Positions 7,343 to 11,980 of a stretch of 11,980 bases of DNA are shown here, piece by piece. The number at the start of each line of letters is the position of its first letter. Within the stretch, counting starts at the first letter, position 1. Both the position numbers and the translations under genes were made by a program. The notes beneath the pieces are model-generated. The model worked only from the letters and a program-made list of their open reading frames with translations, ran no database searches and was not told the origin of the DNA. Source of the stretch: Peptoniphilus sp034090345 (GTDB lineage Bacteria > Bacillota > Clostridia > Tissierellales > Peptoniphilaceae). Location: the NCBI RefSeq assembly GCF_034090345.1, contig NZ_JAXDSS010000041.1, positions 1 to 11,980 of the forward strand, written 5' to 3'.

Positions 7343-7349
7343 TTTATCA
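7341..7349 (-). promoter_or_regulatory. probable extended -10 promoter for DUF523-crcB
   Basis: TGATAAAAT on the minus strand is an extended -10 (TGn + TAAAAT). No good -35 lies 16-18 bases upstream. Start of transcription would be near 7334, about 40 bases before the ATG. It is the only convincing promoter between the upstream terminator and this gene. Confidence 0.5.
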
Positions 7350-7377
7350 TAAACCAGTTGAAATAATCTTCTATAGC

Positions 7378-7406
7378 AAAAAAGATACCTCTTAACGAGA
7401 TATCTT
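7378..7406 (-). terminator. Rho-independent terminator overlapping the stop codon of the ferric-reductase-like gene
   Basis: On the minus strand, AAGATATCTC and GAGGTATCTT pair over 10 bp (one G-T pair) around the loop GTTAA, ending in six T residues (7378-7383). The TAA stop codon of the gene at 7392-7394 is in the loop, and the left arm encodes its last residues, so there is essentially no 3' untranslated spacer. Confidence 0.88.
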
Positions 7407-8072
7407 CTTAATTTTTGTCTTATTTAAACGCATTATAGTATAGATTAAGTATATAATTGTGTAAACTATTATTTCAAAAATTTTCTCATCAAACTTTGAA
7501 ACATAAAGTGTCATTACATGTAAATAAATTATATAAAAAAATGGATAAGCTAATTTTTGAATATTCTTCCAAATCTTAGCTGACATTTTTGCACGTACAC
7601 ACCTAAAAGAAGTTACCATTAATATTAACATTAATATCACCAATATAACCGACAAAATAACAGCCACTAACTGATTAATATTTTTAAACTGTGACCAGTC
7701 AAATAAAAGCCACACAAAATATCTCCTTCCATAAATTATATTGTGAGTTAGTGCAAATATACATCCAATTATAGAAATTTCGCCTCTTATCTCCATAAAC
7801 TTTCTTGTTAAAGACGTATGATTTTTAACACATCCCAAAAACATAACTACCATAAAAATTGTAGTTGCAAAAATACCTCTTTTGAATGTATTTAAAACAT
7901 ATTTACTAAAAACTTCCGGTAACTCTTTATTAATCTCTGTATAGTATAAGTAAATAACTACAATAGAAAATACAAATGAAATAAAGTAACTTATCTTCGG
8001 ATATTTCTTTATGAAATCTTTAGTAGCAAAAATAATTGCCAATGTTAGAATCATTCCTATTATAAGTGCCAT
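7392..8072 (-). CDS. ferric-reductase-like transmembrane haem protein
   Basis: A 226-residue membrane protein with six to seven hydrophobic segments (about 2-16, 28-44, 66-82, 98-114, 132-155, 174-190 and 197-214). RGEISIIGCIFALTHNIIYG at 96-115 and WKNIQKLAYPFFYIIYLH at 168-185 resemble the ferric reductase/MsrQ-like transmembrane domain; His110 and His185 are candidate haem ligands. In the usual W-x-x-L-H-R-L-x-Y pattern the His is replaced here by Gln172. No flavin or NAD(P)H-binding domain is fused to it or encoded beside it, so its electron donor lies elsewhere. It could act in quinol- or flavin-linked electron transfer or metal reduction. The ATG at 8072 has GGGAG 6 bases upstream. It forms its own transcription unit, with a promoter at 8141-8169 and a terminator at its stop codon. 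The family call is fairly safe; the role is unknown. Confidence 0.75.
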   Translation of the reverse strand: MALIIGMILTLAIIFATKDFIKKYPKISYFISFVFSIVVIYLYYTEINKELPEVFSKYVLNTFKRGIFATTIFMVVMFLGCVKNHTSLTRKFMEIRGEISIIGCIFALTHNIIYGRRYFVWLLFDWSQFKNINQLVAVILSVILVILMLILMVTSFRCVRAKMSAKIWKNIQKLAYPFFYIIYLHVMTLYVSKFDEKIFEIIVYTIIYLIYTIMRLNKTKIKKISR

Positions 8073-8140
8073 ACATATCTCCCTTTTTAAATTAATTAAA
8101 ACTATCGATAATTTTTCTATATTATGTGAACACTTTTTAG

Positions 8141-8169
8141 ATTATATACTAATCAATATTACTTATCAA
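8141..8169 (-). promoter_or_regulatory. sigma-A promoter of the ferric-reductase-like gene
   Basis: On the minus strand, TTGATA (8164-8169) and a perfect TATAAT (8141-8146) are 17 bases apart. Transcription would start near 8134, giving a leader of about 60 bases. The rest of the 8073-8264 intergenic region is AT-rich with no other clear signal apart from the terminator at 8229-8258. Confidence 0.85.
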
Positions 8170-8228
8170 TTTGTTTTTTTATTGTTCATTCTTTTACTTT
8201 TAATATAGTTTTTTAAAAAAAGATTTAT

Positions 8229-8258
8229 AAAAAAGCAATGGAATTAAGCCATTACTTT
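8229..8258 (-). terminator. Rho-independent terminator after the GNAT gene
   Basis: On the minus strand, AAAGTAATGG and CCATTGCTTT form a 10-bp stem (one G-T pair) with a 7-base loop, followed by a T-rich tail. It begins 7 bases after the acetyltransferase stop codon and closes the two-gene unit. Confidence 0.85.
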
Positions 8259-8264
8259 TATAAT

Positions 8265-8825
8265 TTATATATTTCTAAAATACTCTTCTGCTAATATTGA
8301 ATACATACAAGCATCAACTATTCCCCTATTGCTCCAATCTGCATTTCTAAGTGTTCCCTCATACACTAACCCACATTTTTTCATAACTTTCCCTGAGCCT
8401 ACATTTTCAGGGTCATATTGAGATTCTATTCTTTTAACTCCGACCTTTTCAAATAGAAAAGATATAACCTTTGAAAAAGCTTCACTCATAATCCCTAAAT
8501 TCCACCATTTACTTCCCAAGCAATATCCAATATGTACTTTATTTGTCATCTCATCCATTCCAACTACAGAAATAGTTCCTATTGATTCCTCCGTTTCTTT
8601 TAATACTATTGACCATTGATAAAAATCTAAATTTTTATAACTTTTAATCCATTCGCTTAAAATATTTTTTGTAACTTCAATGTTGTTGTGAGATTTCCAC
8701 CTTAAAAACTCTGTAACTTCATCTTCATTTGCCCAGTTTTTAAAAACTTGTTCACTATCATCTAATGAAAACTTTTTAAGTATCAGTCTTTCTGTTTCTA
8801 ATTTAACGGTTCCCTTATGATCCAT
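8265..8825 (-). CDS. GNAT family N-acetyltransferase, RimJ/RimL type
   Basis: A 186-residue single-domain acetyltransferase that uses acetyl-CoA. Typical layout: LETERLILKKFSLDD at 9-23, a variable substrate-facing region, IGTISVVGMD at 82-91, the acetyl-CoA motif HIGYCLGSKWWNLGIMSEA at 98-116, and the motif-B region YDPENVGSGKVMKKCG at 137-152 followed by EGTLR. The RimJ/RimL (Acetyltransf_3) type acts on ribosomal protein N-termini, amino sugars, antibiotics or small metabolites; the substrate is not readable here. AGGAGAG lies 4 bases before the ATG at 8825. It overlaps the upstream membrane/NTF2 gene by 11 bp, so the two are co-translated. Confidence 0.9.
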   Translation of the reverse strand: MDHKGTVKLETERLILKKFSLDDSEQVFKNWANEDEVTEFLRWKSHNNIEVTKNILSEWIKSYKNLDFYQWSIVLKETEESIGTISVVGMDEMTNKVHIGYCLGSKWWNLGIMSEAFSKVISFLFEKVGVKRIESQYDPENVGSGKVMKKCGLVYEGTLRNADWSNRGIVDACMYSILAEEYFRNI

Positions 8826-9540
8826 AAAACTCTCCTAATTTATAAATTTTGCTACCTATTCCCATTTCTTTTCTCCATATTGGAGCTTCAATATCCTCTC
8901 CCCAGTATTCATCTAAAGAGATGATTTTTCCATTTTCTAATTTAATAAATGAAATCACGTGGTGAAATTCACTTTTATCTTTTGCATATACTTTTACTGC
9001 AGTTATTATCAAATTCTCTCTCTTCTCAATCCTCTCAATATTTCCAGACCAATCTCCAGGATATTTACAATTTGCAAGTATGTAATCTTCAACTGTAAAT
9101 TTTTCATTTGTATTATGCCAATATATAATTGCCTCATGAGAAAAATATTCTCTAATAGCATCTTCGTCCTGATTCAAAGTGTCATCCCAATATTTTTCTA
9201 TATTAAATCTTTTTATTTCTAACATAAAAGCTAATAGTTCTATCGCTAAAATTACTGTCATAATAAACAATATTAATTCAATTGCCGTAAAAGGTTTAAA
9301 ATAATAGTTCCATTCATTTTCCAAAAAAATTTTGGTTAACTCCAATGATATTAATGTTGAAATAATAGTTCCGACTATTATAGGAATTATTATAGTATTT
9401 TTCTTTATAAATTTTATTATAGCTATTAAAACTGCTATTCTCAAAAAATAACCCAACAAAGAGCCATATTTTGCATCCAAGTAAATACCCATAAATGAAT
9501 ATGGAAGTGAAGTCACAAATAATTCTATTTTTCTTTTCAT
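8815..9540 (-). CDS. membrane-anchored NTF2/SnoaL-like protein
   Basis: Starts at ATG 9540, which has GGAGG 6 bases upstream, giving 241 residues; the frame stays open for 89 more codons upstream, but they lie in the intergenic region with no start signal. The N-terminal half has three hydrophobic segments (about 25-45, 49-68 and 85-107). It begins with SLPYSFMGIYLDAKYG near 11-26 and has an NWxWYFKPFT-like stretch (NEWNYYFKPFT) at 74-84. The C-terminal part, about 112-232, looks like the NTF2/SnoaL-like 'nuclear transport factor 2 family' of Clostridia: REYFSHEAIIYWHNTNEKFT at 130-149, NCKYPGDW at 157-164, FHHVISF at 192-198 and DEYWGED at 210-216. No ribosome site precedes the internal Met before the NTF2 part, so this reads as a true fusion. 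It is followed, with overlap, by a GNAT gene. Function unknown. Confidence 0.82.
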   Translation of the reverse strand: MKRKIELFVTSLPYSFMGIYLDAKYGSLLGYFLRIAVLIAIIKFIKKNTIIIPIIVGTIISTLISLELTKIFLENEWNYYFKPFTAIELILFIMTVILAIELLAFMLEIKRFNIEKYWDDTLNQDEDAIREYFSHEAIIYWHNTNEKFTVEDYILANCKYPGDWSGNIERIEKRENLIITAVKVYAKDKSEFHHVISFIKLENGKIISLDEYWGEDIEAPIWRKEMGIGSKIYKLGEFYGS

Positions 9541-9574
9541 ACAATCCTCCGATATATAATATCTTATATTACAT

Positions 9575-9580
9575 ATTATA
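9575..9580 (-). promoter_or_regulatory. possible -10 for the NTF2-GNAT unit
   Basis: TATAAT on the minus strand lies about 35 bases before the start codon at 9540. No convincing -35 is found 16-18 bases upstream, and the surrounding DNA (9551-9585) is almost pure A/T with several overlapping alternatives, so the exact hexamer is uncertain. Confidence 0.3.
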
Positions 9581-9611
9581 TTATTCGAGTAAAAATTACA
9601 TTTAAATTTTA

Positions 9612-9620
9612 TGCTATAAT
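9612..9620 (+). promoter_or_regulatory. extended -10 promoter of the radical SAM operon
   Basis: TGCTATAAT is a perfect extended -10 (TGn + TATAAT). No recognisable -35 lies at 16-18 bases, as is common for extended -10 promoters. Transcription would start near 9627, about 32 bases before the TTG start. It is divergent from the NTF2-GNAT unit, and the two promoters are under 50 bases apart. Confidence 0.7.
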
Positions 9621-9658
9621 TTTTATATATTTTATTAACGGTTTGTTGGGAGGTAATT

Positions 9659-10561
9659 TTGAAATTATCATCATTTTTATATTTTGCAAAATTTGGTATA
9701 AAGACAATAATTTTTAAAAAGAAAAAGCCCATTCTTGGAACTATTATAATTACAGATAAATGTAACTTAAGTTGTAAACACTGTTCGGTTAATAATATAA
9801 GTTCCATAATCTATACATACTTTCAAATAAAAAATGAAATGCGTATTCTCTACAATTTAGGAGTTAGAATTTTGTTTTTTTGTGGTGGAGAAACTTTTCT
9901 TTGGAAAGATTCCGGTAAAACTTTAAAAGATTTAGTGGTTGAAGCAAAGAATATGGGATTTTTAATTGTAAATGTTGTTACAAATGGTACTTATCCTATT
10001 GATTTACCAGAAGCTGATTTAATTCTCTTGAGTTTAGATGGTGATAGAGAAAGCCACAATACTATACGAGGAAATACATATGATTTAATTTTGGAAAATA
10101 TAAAAAATTCCACATCTGATAATATTTGCCTATATATGGCAATAAACAAAATAAATAAAAACTCAGTTAAAGATGTTTGTAATCTTTCTACAGAATATAA
10201 AAATATTAGAGCCGTTTCTTTCAATTTTCATACTCCATATCCTGATACTGCTCATTTAAAACTCTCAAAATCTGAAAAATTTGATGTAGCGAAGATTATT
10301 GCAAATGAAATCGACAATGGCAAACCTATATTTAATTTAAAATCTGCTCTTCCTTTTTTAGTTGAGAGTAATTTTCCAACACCTTGCCATCAATGTGTTG
10401 TCATTGAAAATTATACTATTTCAACTTGTGGTAGATGCATTGAAGTTTCAGGGCTATGTGAAGAATGTGGATATTTCTTCGTAGCTGAATATACGCTCTT
10501 ATTTAGTGGAAATGTAAAAATAATATTTGAAATGTTAAAAACTTATTTGAAATATATTTAA
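9659..10561 (+). CDS. radical SAM protein with cysteine-rich C-terminus, unknown pathway
   Basis: A 300-residue radical SAM enzyme. The [4Fe-4S]/SAM site is CNLSCKHC at 35-42 (Cys35, Cys39, Cys42), followed by the GGE motif in FFCGGETF at 73-80, VVTNGT at 106-111 and LSLDGDRESHNTIRG at 124-138. Six more cysteines near the end (243 and 246, 257 and 260, 267 and 270, all CxxC) suggest an auxiliary Fe-S cluster or zinc site, SPASM-like but not a match I can name. The first 24 residues form a basic, amphipathic stretch and the last 20 are hydrophobic, which would suit membrane contact. The start is TTG 9659, with GGGAGG 5 bases upstream. It is the first gene of a two-gene operon with the HemN-like gene 9 bases downstream. 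It is not a recognisable haem, menaquinone or RiPP enzyme. The family is certain; the reaction is unknown. Confidence 0.9.
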   Translation: MKLSSFLYFAKFGIKTIIFKKKKPILGTIIITDKCNLSCKHCSVNNISSIIYTYFQIKNEMRILYNLGVRILFFCGGETFLWKDSGKTLKDLVVEAKNMGFLIVNVVTNGTYPIDLPEADLILLSLDGDRESHNTIRGNTYDLILENIKNSTSDNICLYMAINKINKNSVKDVCNLSTEYKNIRAVSFNFHTPYPDTAHLKLSKSEKFDVAKIIANEIDNGKPIFNLKSALPFLVESNFPTPCHQCVVIENYTISTCGRCIEVSGLCEECGYFFVAEYTLLFSGNVKIIFEMLKTYLKYI

Positions 10562-10570
10562 GGAGAAGAT

Positions 10571-11815
10571 ATGTTAAAAAAGCTCGGTAAAATTTTCCTC
10601 ACACGCTCTACTAAACCATTTATATTCCATAGTGAATATGATAACTCTCTAAATTATTTAGATTTAGATAATCTAGGATTATATATTCACATCCCGTTTT
10701 GTAGGAGTATTTGTGATTTCTGTCCCTACTGTAAAACAGTTTATTCTAAAGAAAAATCTGATATATACATAGATTATCTTTTAAAAGAGATAGAACTTGT
10801 CTCTAAACAATCTTCTATAAAAAAAGAAATTACAACTCTTTACTTTGGTGGTGGAAGTCCTGCTCTTATAATAGATAGATTAGATGAAATTCTCTATACA
10901 ATTTCAAAATATTTTTACATTAAAGACGGAATTGGAATTGAGCTACACCCCGAAGATGTAACTGTTGAATGTTTAAAAAAATTAAAAAGTATAGGGATAA
11001 CTAAAATAAGCATTGGTGTCCAATCTTTTCAAAGTAAATTTCAAAATATGCTCGGAAGAAAATTTGTAAATTTACAATCCTTGTCTGATTCTCTTTCAAA
11101 AGTTAAATTTGAAACTGTATCAATGGATTTTATATTCGCCTTACCTAATCAAAACTATTTAGATTTAAAAAATGATATAGATTTGGCATTTGATATTGGA
11201 GCAAATCACATAGCTCTGTATCCTTTTATAGACTTTAAATTTACCAAAAGTCCTATTAGCGCACTTAACACAAAAGAAAAGAGAAATTTATACTATTCGA
11301 TTATTAAACATTGTATTGATAATGGATTCTCTCAAAATTCAATATGGACTTTTTCAAAAAACAACTCTCTATACTCTTCCATGACTAGAGAAAATTACCT
11401 TGGCTTTGGTTGTTCAGCAACTACTCTATTAAAAGAGCAATTTAAAATCAACACCTTCTCAATTGATGATTATATAAATAGGATAGAAAATAAATTGCTC
11501 CCCACTTCTTTGACTACAAGATTTACTAAAAGGCAGAGAATGTTGTACTATCTTTTTTGGACAGCATACTCTACAAAGATATCGGAAAAAGACTTTAAAA
11601 ATTTTTTCAATTGTTCTTTAAAAAAATATTTTGGTTTGGAAATTAGAATAGCTAAACTATTAAAATTTATTGAAGAACAAGACGGCATTTATACTCTAAC
11701 GCCTAAAGGCTCTTTCTATTTCCACTATTACGAAAATTTCTACACACTATCCTATATAGATAAAATGTGGGGAATTATGAAAAACAATCCCTTCCCGCAA
11801 AAAATTGAACTTTAA
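10571..11815 (+). CDS. HemN/HemW-like radical SAM protein (coproporphyrinogen III oxidase family)
   Basis: A 414-residue protein with the HemN/HemW layout. YIHIPFCRSICDFCPYC at 38-54 carries Cys44, Cys48 and Cys51 of the radical SAM cluster plus Cys54. Then come YFGGGSP at 91-97, ELHPEDVT at 124-131, ISIGVQSF at 147-154, MDFIFALP at 185-192, YLGFGCSA at 276-283, and a HemN_C-like winged-helix end near 316-400 (FGLEIRI, YTLTPKG, YIDKMW). In true HemN the fourth cysteine makes CxxxCxxCxC; here the spacing is CxxxCxxCxxC. Relatives include HemW (haem chaperone), HemN (oxygen-independent coproporphyrinogen oxidase) and ChuW/HutW (anaerobic haem breakdown). No other porphyrin gene is nearby, so I do not assign one of these roles. 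AAGGAGA overlaps the upstream TAA, so it is translated with the first radical SAM gene. Confidence 0.88.
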   Translation: MLKKLGKIFLTRSTKPFIFHSEYDNSLNYLDLDNLGLYIHIPFCRSICDFCPYCKTVYSKEKSDIYIDYLLKEIELVSKQSSIKKEITTLYFGGGSPALIIDRLDEILYTISKYFYIKDGIGIELHPEDVTVECLKKLKSIGITKISIGVQSFQSKFQNMLGRKFVNLQSLSDSLSKVKFETVSMDFIFALPNQNYLDLKNDIDLAFDIGANHIALYPFIDFKFTKSPISALNTKEKRNLYYSIIKHCIDNGFSQNSIWTFSKNNSLYSSMTRENYLGFGCSATTLLKEQFKINTFSIDDYINRIENKLLPTSLTTRFTKRQRMLYYLFWTAYSTKISEKDFKNFFNCSLKKYFGLEIRIAKLLKFIEEQDGIYTLTPKGSFYFHYYENFYTLSYIDKMWGIMKNNPFPQKIEL

Positions 11816-11818
11816 AAA

Positions 11819-11838
11819 GGACAGATTTAAATCTGTCC
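11819..11838. repeat. perfect 20-bp palindrome
   Basis: GGACAGATTTAAATCTGTCC reads the same on both strands, 3 bases after the stop codon of the HemN-like gene. As RNA it could fold into a hairpin, but no T tract follows on the plus strand, so it is not a standard terminator. It is the first of four dyads in a row. The GGACAGATTT...AAATCTGTCC motif is reminiscent of palindromic ends of dispersed repeats or insertion elements, from memory only. Confidence 0.85.
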
Positions 11839-11849
11839 CCAGATTGTAG

Positions 11850-11878
11850 ACAAACCCAGGAATTTTCCTTGGGCTTGT
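11850..11878. repeat. imperfect inverted repeat (hairpin 2)
   Basis: ACAA-A-CCCA-GGAA pairs with TTCC-T-TGGG-C-TTGT around a two-base centre: twelve paired positions with one mismatch and one bulged base. It is more GC-rich than its surroundings. The T content after it (GTTTGCATTTT) is too interrupted for a confident terminator call, although weak termination of the radical SAM operon here is possible. Confidence 0.7.
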
Positions 11879-11887
11879 TTGCATTTT

Positions 11888-11916
11888 AATAGCTTTAATA
11901 ATTTATTAAAGCTATT
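11888..11916. repeat. perfect inverted repeat, 13-bp arms (hairpin 3)
   Basis: AATAGCTTTAATA and TATTAAAGCTATT are exact reverse complements separated by ATT. Thirteen perfect base pairs are well beyond what nearby AT-rich DNA shows elsewhere in the window. It is not followed by a T run on the plus strand. On the minus strand the arm is followed by TTAAAATGC. Confidence 0.85.
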
Positions 11917-11932
11917 CGTAAAAATATGCCTT

Positions 11933-11956
11933 ATTAGGTCCTTATTCGGGTCTAAT
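11933..11956. repeat. inverted repeat (hairpin 4)
   Basis: ATTAGGTCC pairs with GGGTCTAAT around TTATTC: nine base pairs including two G-T pairs as RNA. It completes the run of four regularly spaced dyads at the right end of the window. Confidence 0.55.
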
Positions 11957-11980
11957 CTATACATTAAGGTTGCTAACTTT

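Larger units (their letters stand above)
11827..11979 (-). other. open frame entering from the right edge, possible 3' end of an unseen gene
   Basis: On the minus strand a frame runs 50 codons from the window edge to TAA at 11827-11829, ending ...GLSTIWGQI. It would be the C-terminus of a convergent gene lying to the right. I recognise no family, and it passes straight through hairpins 2-4, which is unusual for coding sequence. A 50-codon open stretch can occur by chance at this base composition. It could be a decayed mobile-element gene or nothing at all. Confidence 0.2.

Noticed and set aside
7296..7391. Fluoride riboswitch before the DUF523-crcB unit
   Set aside because: The leader is too short and AT-rich, and I do not see the conserved fluoride riboswitch core.
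8126..8133. GTGAACAC dyad near the start of the ferric-reductase-like transcript as a Rex, FNR or CRP-type site
   Set aside because: Only a 3-bp-arm dyad; it lacks the full spaced inverted repeat of any of these regulators.
9314..9544. 76-codon minus-strand frame within the membrane/NTF2 gene
   Set aside because: A same-strand shadow in another frame, rich in Asn, Tyr and Lys from AT-rich DNA, with no family features.
9541..9807. 89-codon N-terminal extension of the membrane/NTF2 protein
   Set aside because: It would run through the divergent promoter region and into the radical SAM gene on the other strand; GGAGG before the ATG at 9540 sets the start.
11819..11838. 20-bp palindrome as the terminator of the radical SAM operon
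   Set aside because: No T tract follows on the plus strand, so a standard Rho-independent terminator is not supported.

Overview
The window is very AT-rich DNA with dense gene packing, frequent 1-16 bp gene overlaps and strong GGAG-type ribosome binding sites. Together with a FabK-type enoyl reductase, a short streptococcal-type AccA and several radical SAM enzymes, this points to a low-GC anaerobic member of the Bacillota (Clostridia/Tissierellia-like, for example the Peptoniphilaceae). The genus cannot be fixed from this sequence alone.

Left two thirds (1-6425, minus strand): a fatty-acid synthesis operon, read right to left from a near-consensus promoter at 6397-6425. The order is acpP, accB, accC, accD, accA, fabH, fabK, then a second FabK/nitronate-monooxygenase-like flavoprotein that runs off the left edge. 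The operon makes malonyl-CoA (all four acetyl-CoA carboxylase subunits), supplies the acyl carrier, starts chains (FabH) and finishes each elongation round (FabK). No fabD, fabG, fabF or fabZ is in the window; they would have to lie beyond position 1 or elsewhere.

Middle (6450-9540, minus strand): three separately transcribed units. One is a DUF523/TudS-like protein overlapping a CrcB/Fluc fluoride channel, ending in a terminator at 6450-6474. The second is a single ferric-reductase-like haem membrane protein with its own consensus promoter, and with its stop codon inside its terminator loop. The third is a two-gene unit in which an unusual membrane-anchored NTF2/SnoaL-fold protein overlaps a GNAT acetyltransferase, again ending in a hairpin terminator.

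Right part (9541-11980, plus strand): after a divergent intergenic region come two co-transcribed radical SAM genes. The first has an N-terminal CxxxCxxC cluster and six C-terminal cysteines; the second is HemN/HemW-like. I do not recognise the pathway, and this pair is the best candidate for an undescribed system. The last 160 bases hold four consecutive inverted repeats, including a perfect 20-bp palindrome and perfect 13-bp arms. They look like a structured repeat, the end of a mobile element or a structured RNA. A weak open frame enters from the right edge on the minus strand.

No tRNA, rRNA, CRISPR array or recognisable transposase gene was seen, and no gene-free stretch exceeds about 200 bases.
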